A stretch of DNA of 64,000 nt from Oceanobacillus sp. CFH 90083 (lineage in GTDB: Bacteria > Bacillota > Bacilli > Bacillales > Amphibacillaceae): the NCBI RefSeq assembly GCF_009389585.1, contig NZ_VIYG01000002.1, positions 62,001 to 126,000 on the forward strand, written 5' to 3'. The notes beneath the pieces were generated by a model. That model worked only from the letters and a program-made list of their open reading frames with translations. It had not been told where the DNA came from and searched no databases. This document shows positions 17,065 through 24,964 of this stretch, piece by piece. The first letter of the stretch is position 1, and each line of letters starts with the position of its first letter. The translations under genes were made by a program, and so were the position numbers.

Positions 17065-17418
17065 TTATTCTTTTTCAATTAGTATAGTATTACAAACAAC
17101 TTCTACATTTAAAGGCGGCATAAAGATATTACATTTTAATATATCTTCTCCATCAATCTGTACATCTGTAATCTCAACATCCTGAATAAAATAAGGAATT
17201 TGAGTTTTCGTTAACTCTTTTAAGGGTTTCAATCTATCATCAACACTTGTTACAAATGAGAATTTCGAACATCCAGTAAAAAGTAAGATTACATTAAAAT
17301 CTGTGTCTTCAAATACAATTCTAAGTTCATCTCCAAAAAAACTGGACTCCATTTGCAGTACTCTAGCATCCCAATAATGCAGTTCTTCAATTTCATTTAG
17401 TATTTTCTGTGCATTCAA
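17065..17418 (-). CDS. Putative immunity protein for LXG toxin 1
   Basis: The TTG at 17418 is preferred, because GAGGTGGAG stands just ahead and it gives the natural N-terminus NAQKILNEIEELHYWDARVL (about 117 residues). A GTG overlapping the toxin stop is the alternative. It is small, soluble and acidic, with alternating beta strands. No named family is certain. Its place immediately behind the toxin gene, 11 bases or less away, is the classic immunity position; the product should bind the toxin's C-terminal domain in the cytoplasm. Confidence 0.65.
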   Translation of the reverse strand: MNAQKILNEIEELHYWDARVLQMESSFFGDELRIVFEDTDFNVILLFTGCSKFSFVTSVDDRLKPLKELTKTQIPYFIQDVEITDVQIDGEDILKCNIFMPPLNVEVVCNTILIEKE

Positions 17419-17429
17419 GTTACTCCACC

Positions 17430-19436
17430 TCACTTTTTATATGGAATATGAGCATCCGGGCTTTTTCTATCCACAACGTTTAGGTTTACATCAAGCGGAT
17501 TACCACTTTCATCAAAAATATGAACATGGTCATACTTTGTAACTTTGTCAGGAGGGTCAATTTTCATCCGGACATTTCCATTAGCATCTCTAATATGAAC
17601 AAAACCGTTATTCTCAGTGTATTTCCAATTACTTGGTAACCCCTCTAATATATCATTTTTAGTCATGTTAGGAATATTATTGGCATTAATTTTTCCTACA
17701 AAATTACCTACACCATTACCTGTACCCTTATCTCCACTTCCACTATCCTTAGTTGAACTACCACCACTACTCTTTCCACCACCATCTGTCCTAACTAAAT
17801 GATAAGCCCCAGTAGCATCCTGCACAAGTCCAATCTCTGGCATTTGTTGACGAAACCATTCACGTATATTGGTAAGTGTTGGTAATCTCCCACCATCAGG
17901 TACAAAACTGTTTGCTGCGGCAGTGGAAGAATTTGTATTGTTATCAGTCTTTGGCACAGCTTGTGAGCCCGATGGTTTACTATTTGGTGATGGAACGTCT
18001 GGACTTGGATTTGGTTTACGAATAAACATCAACATTCCCATGGAGAGTACGTCTGCTATATGTTCTTTGGAATTTGGATCCTCTGGCGCAATTGCACCTT
18101 TCGCTGTGTCTACTCCTCCCATTGTTAACCAATTAGCAAAGTCTGCTGGAGAGTTAAGCATATTTTCACCATAGCCAACCATGGCTCTATACGTATCTTT
18201 TCCGGTATCTAAGGCACCTACCGTTAGATAATTCGAAAAGTCATAAAATGAATTCATCTTGTTATCGTTTAATTCTTCTAGACGATTTCCAAAACCAGTA
18301 ACTGTATCCTTCCCTAACTCTACTGTATTGTCAAAGGTCTTCTTGAAACTCTTACCTAGTTCCGTAAAGAAGTCTTCTTCCTCCACTTCCGGTGGCTTTA
18401 ATCTCTCCTCAGGAATTTTCTCCACGAATTGATATTTCATAACTTCATCGTGATCCATGAAAGAGCGAACAATTCTTCCATCTTGCAGGGTTAAATAATT
18501 ACCGTAATATTCACCTTTATAATCTCGTACAGACGTAGTGCTTACTGTGGTAACATTAAGACTATTATATTGATCTTCTAGCATAACAGGCGATGTATTA
18601 TACAAAAAGTAACCCAAAGCCCGCATCCGATAGTCCATCGTCATACTCATTTTATCATTAAATTCGTTTCGGACAATGGATGCGGCAGTAGATCCCATTG
18701 CTAGATAACTAGAGCTTGTTATTGCGGTAAGAATGTCCATCACATATTCTTTCGGAATAGCTTTTTGGAATAGCCCTGCAATCATTTCCTGATGGACATC
18801 TAATTGCTTTATTGAATTCGCTTTGTAACTCGTTACAATCAACTGATGATCTCCCGTTAACGACTGGATATCTTTAAGGTAGTTTTCTAGGAGGTCAAAA
18901 TCTTTTTCTGTTGTTGTTAACTTGTTGGTTGCTTCCTGATCAAATTGGTACAGGTTTTCAATTGTTTTGTTCACTTTATCTTCTGTTTTATCCACATTAT
19001 ATAGTATTTCCTCATCCGAGACATTCGATAAATGGATAATATCTTGTACTGATCGCAAAAGCTCATTGGCTTCATCCGTTAACTGCACGGTGTGTTCTTT
19101 TACTTTTTGGAGTTGTGATTTCATTTCTGATTGAAGAAATTCTTCATCAACATAGGCCTGCTCCGAGCTGTCAAATTCATACAACGACTGTTGGATTTGC
19201 TGTAATGTGTGGTGATATTCCCGGACAATTCCTTCTAAATACACAGTTAGTGGTGAATGGATATCCTGATAAAATGCACGGATCGATGAAGCTGTTTGCC
19301 CACTAAAATCCGATTCTGTTTGCAGTATTCCGGTTATTTTCCCCTGAACTTCCATAACTTGATTCGCTAATTCTGCCAAAAGCTTTGTCGTCTGTTCAAT
19401 ACCTTCGTGAATCGTTGATGCTTCTAATGTCTTCAT
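17430..19436 (-). CDS. LXG-domain T7SS effector toxin 1
   Basis: 668 residues in three parts. Residues 1-215 are the helical LXG export domain (MKTLEASTIHEGIEQTTKLL, then a long coiled coil). The middle carries a helical region and repeats such as FANWLTMGGVDTAKGA; a Gly/Ser-rich linker spans about 545-585. The last 80 residues are the toxin domain, with KYDHVHIFDESGNPLD and DRKSPDAHIPY, His-rich motifs seen in small polymorphic nuclease-like toxin families (possibly Ntox24). A DUF5344 helper lies upstream and an immunity gene downstream. Export would be through the ess machine. Confidence 0.88.
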   Translation of the reverse strand: MKTLEASTIHEGIEQTTKLLAELANQVMEVQGKITGILQTESDFSGQTASSIRAFYQDIHSPLTVYLEGIVREYHHTLQQIQQSLYEFDSSEQAYVDEEFLQSEMKSQLQKVKEHTVQLTDEANELLRSVQDIIHLSNVSDEEILYNVDKTEDKVNKTIENLYQFDQEATNKLTTTEKDFDLLENYLKDIQSLTGDHQLIVTSYKANSIKQLDVHQEMIAGLFQKAIPKEYVMDILTAITSSSYLAMGSTAASIVRNEFNDKMSMTMDYRMRALGYFLYNTSPVMLEDQYNSLNVTTVSTTSVRDYKGEYYGNYLTLQDGRIVRSFMDHDEVMKYQFVEKIPEERLKPPEVEEEDFFTELGKSFKKTFDNTVELGKDTVTGFGNRLEELNDNKMNSFYDFSNYLTVGALDTGKDTYRAMVGYGENMLNSPADFANWLTMGGVDTAKGAIAPEDPNSKEHIADVLSMGMLMFIRKPNPSPDVPSPNSKPSGSQAVPKTDNNTNSSTAAANSFVPDGGRLPTLTNIREWFRQQMPEIGLVQDATGAYHLVRTDGGGKSSGGSSTKDSGSGDKGTGNGVGNFVGKINANNIPNMTKNDILEGLPSNWKYTENNGFVHIRDANGNVRMKIDPPDKVTKYDHVHIFDESGNPLDVNLNVVDRKSPDAHIPYKK

Positions 19437-19473
19437 AACCCTTTACCCTATCCCTCCCTTGCTATCGCTAAAA

Positions 19474-19755
19474 TCATGATTTGATCATTTTAATTCCCTG
19501 TGCTGCCATTCTTTCTTTTTCCTCCAATGTATCCAATGCTCTTAATGCAGAAGTAATATGCTTCGCCGAAACGTGTTGAAACAGTACAGTTAATTGTTCG
19601 ATTCGTTGATTTAACTGGTTCATTTTTTTTACTGCATCCAAGTTATTTTTACCTCGGATGTCCACAAGTCCTTTGGCTTTTACTTGAGCTAATACATGTT
19701 CATAATCTTGAAACTTTTGTTCGACTGGACCACGGTTTAATTTTATTTCAGTCAT
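19474..19755 (-). CDS. DUF5344 (YwqI-like) LXG-associated helper
   Basis: 93 residues forming a helical hairpin (VKKMNQLNQRIEQLTVLFQH and ALRALDTLEEKERMAAQG). It matches the small DUF5344 proteins that precede LXG toxin genes and bind the LXG domain for export (family knowledge). AAGGAG precedes the ATG. The usual second helper, DUF5082 (YwqH), is absent here, unlike in the second LXG operon at 22-24.6 kb. Confidence 0.8.
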   Translation of the reverse strand: MTEIKLNRGPVEQKFQDYEHVLAQVKAKGLVDIRGKNNLDAVKKMNQLNQRIEQLTVLFQHVSAKHITSALRALDTLEEKERMAAQGIKMIKS

Positions 19756-19989
19756 GCCTTCACTCCTTGTTTAACCATGCACACATAACTTATTTCATGG
19801 TAAATATTAACTTATTTTCATCTATTTATAGTATAAACATGCAAATTATTAATTCTAAGGGATTAAAGAAACTATTTTTAAAGAATCCCAAACAATTTAG
19901 AGCCTTATGACCCGGTTCAAACTACCCTTTTCAACATCAGTCATATGAATGATAGAAACTTGACTTCGAGAATAAAATGAATCCGGAAG

Positions 19990-20265
19990 AATTATTCAAG
20001 AACGATTAGAAATGACGGGCACATCTAGCGTATTTGCCCCAAATTCCAAGGATTTTCTAACCAAACCATAGCGATTATTCCCTTTTGACGGATCGACGCC
20101 GTCTCGAAGATTATGGAAACCATAACTGCGTCCCTATCAAATGCCCTCCGTCATCATCTGGTAAACGGTCATCTCTCCCTGCTTGTCTCTGCATTTCCAA
20201 ATTTCTCGTTCCTTGCTTCAATACCAGATTATCCGCTACCATTGCTCCAGCCGCATAGATTCCCC
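19990..20265 (-). pseudogene. Remnant of a DNA/RNA non-specific nuclease toxin
   Basis: The minus strand reads AGAMVADNLVLKQGTRNLEM, then AGRDDRLPDDDGGHLIGTQ and a stop. An overlapping frame continues with GFHNLRDGVDPSKGNNRYG and KSLEFGAN. DRLPDDDGGHLIG is the catalytic-His segment of the beta-beta-alpha nuclease domains that end many LXG toxins; the following NL...N-RYG part fits its metal-binding half after a frameshift. No N-terminal domain remains. The rest of the 19756-20761 gap holds only further non-coding-looking sequence. Confidence 0.55.
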
Positions 20266-20604
20266 TGGTTCTCTATAAGCGATACTTTCTGCACCTGAAT
20301 TTACAATCACACACCACATCGTCAAAAGTGAATGTGCATCCTAGCATGTGGTACAAAAAATACATACAAAACTTCTAGTTTGACTGCTAAATACGGTCGA
20401 ACAAATCATGCGAACACCAAAGAGGATAAGCTCCTATTTCTTAAAAGGTTCAGAGAAACAAATCTTTAGTAATTGATGATCATCACTGGGCCATCATATC
20501 GTACATATATCTTTATACCATTTTAATCTGCCGACACATCAATCGTTGGTATCGTTGTCAAAAACACGAAGTAACTACCTTGAAGTATTCTATTTTTTTC
20601 AACT

Positions 20605-20648
20605 TAAGCCTAAGATATTAAATTTTAAAATTTGATTGCTTAGGCTTA
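20605..20648. terminator. Perfect 10-bp inverted repeat downstream of the lipoprotein cluster
   Basis: TAAGCCTAAG / CTTAGGCTTA with an AT-rich 24-base loop. There is no strong U run, so terminator function is uncertain. Confidence 0.45.
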
Positions 20649-20761
20649 TTTAACATGACCTTTTTGAAAACTCTATGAAAATAGCTTCTTTTCACCCTGG
20701 CGATTAATAGTTTTCATTATACAACTTCTATCATATGTACATCTCTACTTTTTAGTTTTTC

Positions 20762-21151
20762 TTATTGGCGTGCAAAATAACAATTCTGTCCCTCAAAAAA
20801 TAATCTCCCTTTCAGACCAAATTCATCTTCACTTATCTTTTCGATAAAATATGTTCGATGCATACTACCATTATTCCGTTCAAGATAAATAGTAAGCCCA
20901 CCCTCTATTTCTTCTAATCCATAATTAAAATCACTTTCATATCCTTTCGAATACACCGTTTTTTCATCTTTAAATTCCAAGCCTTGGCTCACAATATCAA
21001 AACAATCTGCCTCTCCTTCTGGCTCCCCATCCTTATACCCTGCTGTTGCTACCCACTCTCCCCCTATTAAATCTTCTTCTGTTATTATAGTGCTACAACC
21101 TACAGGAATAATCATGATAATTATAAGAAAACAATACTTTAATCGATTCAT
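20762..21151 (-). CDS. Lipoprotein, third tandem copy behind LXG toxin 2
   Basis: Start at the ATG 21151 (GGTGAT ribosome site), 129 residues. Lipobox PVGCS. The mature part begins TIITEEDLIGGEWVATAGY and ends in FFEGQNCYFARQ, matching the copy at 21612 most closely. The shared core EEDLIGG-W, QGLEFKDEKTVYS and DEFGL defines a local family of small, probably beta-barrel, lipoproteins. Three adjacent copies behind a toxin suggest outward-facing immunity proteins (inference). Confidence 0.7.
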   Translation of the reverse strand: MNRLKYCFLIIIMIIPVGCSTIITEEDLIGGEWVATAGYKDGEPEGEADCFDIVSQGLEFKDEKTVYSKGYESDFNYGLEEIEGGLTIYLERNNGSMHRTYFIEKISEDEFGLKGRLFFEGQNCYFARQ

Positions 21152-21180
21152 TGATTTATCACCTTTGTAATTATAGCTTT

Positions 21181-21561
21181 TTAATATTGACGTTCTAAAT
21201 GACAAGCTCTTCCTTCCTCTAAACCTATCCCAGTCAGCTCCAGCTCATCTTCATTAATCATTTCTATTTCATACATGAAGCGACCTACACTTGAATCATT
21301 AAAATTTATTTCTTGTTTATCTCTTATCCAGTATTCAAAGTCTCTTTCATGAAAATCTACATAGACAGCTCCATCCCTTTTAAATTCCAGACCCTTATCA
21401 AAAAGATGACAATCAGGTTCCCCCACTGCCTTGTTACCATCAAATTCTGCTGTTGACTCCCATTTCCCTCCGATTAAATCTTCTTCTGTTATCTCATCTC
21501 TGCTGCAACCGACGAGAATGATAAAAATAAAAAATAACCAACAATACTTTATACATCTCAC
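21181..21561 (-). CDS. Lipoprotein, second tandem copy behind LXG toxin 2
   Basis: 126 residues, GTG start at 21561 with GAGG upstream. Lipobox LVGCS. It keeps the family core (ITEEDLIGGKWESTAEF and GLEFKRDGAVYVD) but is the most diverged of the three copies. It lies between the other two with gaps of 30-50 bases, so all three probably share the toxin transcript. The mature protein would face outwards on the membrane. Confidence 0.65.
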   Translation of the reverse strand: MRCIKYCWLFFIFIILVGCSRDEITEEDLIGGKWESTAEFDGNKAVGEPDCHLFDKGLEFKRDGAVYVDFHERDFEYWIRDKQEINFNDSSVGRFMYEIEMINEDELELTGIGLEEGRACHLERQY

Positions 21562-21611
21562 TTTTTATACTACCTCATTTAATGTTCAACTCTTCTTTTA
21601 GCTTTCCTTAT

Positions 21612-21989
21612 TTATTGGCGCTTAAAATAACAATTCTGATCATCATATACGCCTCTTAGACCAAACTCATCTTCGTTTATCTTTTCAATATAATAAATTT
21701 GAGTCAAGCCAGCTTCAATGTAAAGAGAAAGCCCTTCCTTTAAATCCACTAATTTATAGTAAACATCTCTTTCATAAGCTTGGGAATACACTGTTTCTTC
21801 ATCTTTAAATTCTAGTCCTGAATCCACACCAGAAGAACAATAAGAGGTTCCCTCGGGATCTCCATCACTGTACCCTGCAATTACTTCCCATTCTCCTCCT
21901 ATTAAATCTTCTTCCGTTATGTCGTCATTACTACAACCTACAAGAAAGCTGAAAAAGGCTAATAAAATACTGTATCTAATTCGATTCAT
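21612..21989 (-). CDS. Lipoprotein, first tandem copy behind LXG toxin 2
   Basis: 125 residues, ATG behind AAAGGAG. Lipobox LVGCS, then NDDITEEDLIGGEWEVIAGY, GLEFKDEETVYSQAYERDV and a C-terminus QNCYFKRQ. It follows the LXG-2 stop by 35 bases, the position of an immunity gene. Lipid anchoring outside the membrane implies the toxin acts at or beyond the membrane rather than in the cytoplasm (inference). Confidence 0.7.
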   Translation of the reverse strand: MNRIRYSILLAFFSFLVGCSNDDITEEDLIGGEWEVIAGYSDGDPEGTSYCSSGVDSGLEFKDEETVYSQAYERDVYYKLVDLKEGLSLYIEAGLTQIYYIEKINEDEFGLRGVYDDQNCYFKRQ

Positions 21990-22024
21990 TGGAAAACGCT
22001 CCTTTTACATTCTTCTAAATTTTT

Positions 22025-23815
22025 TTAATTTATACCTTCAGCTAAAGTATCTATCGTTTCTCCATGTTGAGTACCATACAAAATATAACCAGCTGTTTTC
22101 TCTCCAAAATTGAGGTCAATATCTTTTATTTTATCCCTAACACTATACCAATCATTCGCGTTAATTTCTTTTTCCGGAAAATAGAGATTAGGATTTATCT
22201 CATGAAGTTCATTCCATCGCTTTATTTGCTCAAAAGTGGTTTCAGTTGGATAGAGCTGCACCTCTAGACTCCCTCCAATATCCTGCTCAATAATCGCAAC
22301 CTCCATACTTAAATCCGTTGCAGCTATTAATGCCTTAATTAAGGTTATCTCTTCTTCATATTCTTTTGTCTCAGAACTATACTCAAATACTGCTTCTCCT
22401 ACATCTTTAATAAAACTAATTTTTAATTGATCTGCCAATTCTCCAAAAAACATCTCTCTTACCTTTGATTTTATAAAGTTAGCTTCATAATGTATTTGTT
22501 CTTCTATTTTCTCGTTTAATTCACTTTCTTGAATATTACTAGATGCAGACACCCCTGTTGCATACGTTATAGCAGACTGTTCATACATACTAGGATGAAT
22601 ATCTTGATATTGGTCATCAAATATAATTTCATGATATTGTTCTTTACTTACAATATCTTGATAGTTGTTATATTCGACTGTTTTCACTCTTGAATCAAAA
22701 AAATGTCCAGGAATGTCCCTATGATCTTGTATATATTCAATATCAAATACTTCAATTACTTTATTGTCACCCACCATTTTATTTTGATAATCCTTCAACA
22801 GCATGGAGTAGGCTTCTAATTTAGTACGATCCGTATCATCCAAATTTGTTTCGCTGGGCATTTGATCTCCCATAAATACATATGCCTGAACCATTTCCAT
22901 TTCTTGTTCCAGTCTCCTGTCAGAAATAACAACCTTTTCATTCAACCTATCTGTTAATCCGCCAATATCATCCTCATTAATATAACCAATTATCTCCTCT
23001 ACTTCTTTCCTTTTTTCATCATCTAAAAAATCATTTTGAAAATAATCATAAAGTTTATCTGTTTCCTTAGAGGTTAAAGGTTCACCAACTGCCATTTTTT
23101 GAAGTAATTGCTCTAGGATTATGTCTCCTTCTTCGTCTCCACCATTCATCATTGCAATATATTCAGCACTTCCGATAGCCACTCCTGCACTTCCAATATT
23201 ATTAATATTCCTGACAGATAAATCTCCACCTCTAGTAACCCAACCTACCCCGGAAATATAATCCTTGATTGAATCTAATTCTGTATGCACCGACTCCAAA
23301 GCTGCTACTTGCGCTTCATCTACACTATACAATTGATCTACAATTCTCCGTACCTTTTTTTTACCACTATCAACCTGCTCCAATACATCTGTATCATCAA
23401 CCTTAGTTAACGCTACAATATCCGCTATACGATTTAGAATACTATTCGCAGTTGATGTAAATTCCTCACTGTGGGTTTCCACGTTTTTTAATCCATCGAT
23501 GACGTCTTCCTCTAAAAATTGTTCATAAATTATTCCATTAGGTGAGGATTCGAAGTCTTGAATATCTTCTTGCATGGCAGTCATTGCCTCTTGATAATTT
23601 TCCAGCCATTGATGAAGAGAGATTAAAAAGGGTCCGTGAACCTCTTTAAAATAGGTCCGAATAGAGTCACCCGCTTCTCCGCTTAAAACATCCTTTGCAT
23701 CATAAAAACGATTAATTGCTTCTTGCAATGTACTCATATTTTCTATCAGTGTATCAATACCTTCTTTTCCTTCTTCCAATCCCTCCATGAACGAATCTGT
23801 CTCTAAAACCTTCAT
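22025..23815 (-). CDS. LXG-domain T7SS effector toxin 2, unassigned toxin domain
   Basis: 596 residues. Residues 1-215 are an LXG domain (MKVLETDSFMEGLEEGKEGI, then FSSPNG-type helices and a long coiled coil). A glycine-containing segment around 190-225 (SGVGWVTRGGDL, GSAGVAIGSAEYIAM) links to an acidic C-terminal region of about 370 residues that matches no toxin family I know. The DUF5082 and DUF5344 helpers lie upstream and three paralogous lipoproteins downstream. Secretion through the ess system is expected; an envelope target is inferred from the lipoproteins. Confidence 0.85.
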   Translation of the reverse strand: MKVLETDSFMEGLEEGKEGIDTLIENMSTLQEAINRFYDAKDVLSGEAGDSIRTYFKEVHGPFLISLHQWLENYQEAMTAMQEDIQDFESSPNGIIYEQFLEEDVIDGLKNVETHSEEFTSTANSILNRIADIVALTKVDDTDVLEQVDSGKKKVRRIVDQLYSVDEAQVAALESVHTELDSIKDYISGVGWVTRGGDLSVRNINNIGSAGVAIGSAEYIAMMNGGDEEGDIILEQLLQKMAVGEPLTSKETDKLYDYFQNDFLDDEKRKEVEEIIGYINEDDIGGLTDRLNEKVVISDRRLEQEMEMVQAYVFMGDQMPSETNLDDTDRTKLEAYSMLLKDYQNKMVGDNKVIEVFDIEYIQDHRDIPGHFFDSRVKTVEYNNYQDIVSKEQYHEIIFDDQYQDIHPSMYEQSAITYATGVSASSNIQESELNEKIEEQIHYEANFIKSKVREMFFGELADQLKISFIKDVGEAVFEYSSETKEYEEEITLIKALIAATDLSMEVAIIEQDIGGSLEVQLYPTETTFEQIKRWNELHEINPNLYFPEKEINANDWYSVRDKIKDIDLNFGEKTAGYILYGTQHGETIDTLAEGIN

Positions 23816-23828
23816 TAGGACGTCCCCC

Positions 23829-24149
23829 TTATCTATTTAGATCGATATTACTTTTATATTGTACGGACCTTTCTCTTAACGACAAATCTCTGGCTATCAC
23901 TGCATCTGTCTCTTTCATTTTATCAATCGCCTCTTCTGCTGCCTGCAAATTTTGAAGGAAGGTTTGTTCAAATAACTCTAAAACAGTATGGAGTTCTTTA
24001 TTTATTTCATTGATTTTGTCTGTCATATCCAATACATTTTTTCCTTTTACTTCCTTATCAAAAGACAGTTCCATTGTATTTAATAATGAACGCATTTCGG
24101 AAACACCCTGCTTAGCAATTTCAGGGTATACTTTAATCTCTTTACTCAT
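23829..24149 (-). CDS. DUF5344 (YwqI-like) LXG-associated helper
   Basis: 106 residues, a helical hairpin: MSKEIKVYPEIAKQGVSEMR, then a DMTDKINEINKELHTVLELF helix. It begins inside the last codons of the DUF5082 gene (overlap of 8 bases) and ends 14 bases before the LXG gene. It probably pairs with the LXG domain as a targeting partner (family knowledge). Confidence 0.82.
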   Translation of the reverse strand: MSKEIKVYPEIAKQGVSEMRSLLNTMELSFDKEVKGKNVLDMTDKINEINKELHTVLELFEQTFLQNLQAAEEAIDKMKETDAVIARDLSLRERSVQYKSNIDLNR

Positions 24150-24564
24150 CTTTCATTGCCTCCTTTTTCTGCTGTTCGAGTTCTATTTGTTGTGATTCTA
24201 ATGAAGTAATGTTTGTCTTTATATCACTGATATCACTCATTATCTGTCTTATTTTTTCTTCTATATCCGTCATTGCCCCGCCAATCTGTTCTTCAGCTAG
24301 CGAAACAAAGCTTTCCCTTACCCCATCTTCTCTTATTTCCGATACTAAGCTTGCATTCTCTCCATTAAAGTTATTTGATGTGAATTCTGGTTTTGAACAT
24401 TCTTCCTCTACATCGTAAAAATTAGTTTGTACTTCTCCTAGATTTTTCTGCGCTTCCCTTAATCGCTCCAGTTCCTCCTGTTTATTAGATAATTGCAGTT
24501 GATTCACTTCTAAACTTATATCCACTATCCTCAATCTTTGATTTAATACAAAAGATGCAGTCAT
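24142..24564 (-). CDS. DUF5082 (YwqH-like) LXG-associated helper
   Basis: The start chosen is the ATG at 24564 behind GAGGTG, giving 140 residues. The protein is almost wholly coiled coil (QLQLSNKQEELERLREAQKN and DIKTNITSLESQQIELEQQK), the layout of YwqH/DUF5082 proteins that head LXG operons. It is the first gene of the LXG-2 operon and overlaps the DUF5344 gene. Confidence 0.82.
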   Translation of the reverse strand: MTASFVLNQRLRIVDISLEVNQLQLSNKQEELERLREAQKNLGEVQTNFYDVEEECSKPEFTSNNFNGENASLVSEIREDGVRESFVSLAEEQIGGAMTDIEEKIRQIMSDISDIKTNITSLESQQIELEQQKKEAMKDE

Positions 24565-24892
24565 CCTATACACCTCAACTTTCCATCTATACTTTTCTTC
24601 CAATTTTTCTGGGATTCTTTTAACTGCCCTATGGTCCTTCTTCAAAACCAGATACTTTCGAAATTGCTTGATTCATTTTATCCCATGTATCTTTTTAATA
24701 TTCTAATCTATACTCAGCCCTTCGCTTTCAATCCTTTGATTATTTTATCTAACAACTATTAATCGACTATTACCATATATTCTAATATTTAGGTTATCAA
24801 TATGGAAGCTTCGCATACAATGTTCATAAAGATCCTAAACTTTGCGTTTGCACTGGATATATATCTTCCGTTATTACTTGCGCTTCTCCCTT
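24565..24892. other. Intergenic stretch upstream of the LXG-2 operon
   Basis: AT-rich, no supported gene. It should hold the LXG-2 promoter, but no hexamer pair stands out. A 20-mer at 24805-24824 recurs with one mismatch at 41887-41906. Confidence 0.4.
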
Positions 24893-24952
24893 TTATAAGT
24901 TCTTCACCTCTTGCACTAGACTATCGTTTGAAAAGTCATATCGATATCCCAT
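24893..24952 (-). CDS. 19-codon ORF behind essC
   Basis: The ATG lies 13 bases after the essC stop, with TAAGGAGAC 6-8 bases ahead. It encodes MGYRYDFSNDSLVQEVKNL and stops. The good ribosome site and position suggest the start of a former or very small gene of the ess operon. No family is recognised. Confidence 0.3.
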   Translation of the reverse strand: MGYRYDFSNDSLVQEVKNL

Positions 24953-24964
24953 TCACCTGTCTCC

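Noticed and set aside
24805-24824. 20-mer shared with 41887-41906 (one mismatch)
   Set aside because: Both lie in intergenic DNA and contain GAAGCTTC, but in an AT-rich 64-kb window one such pair is not far from chance and the flanks do not match.
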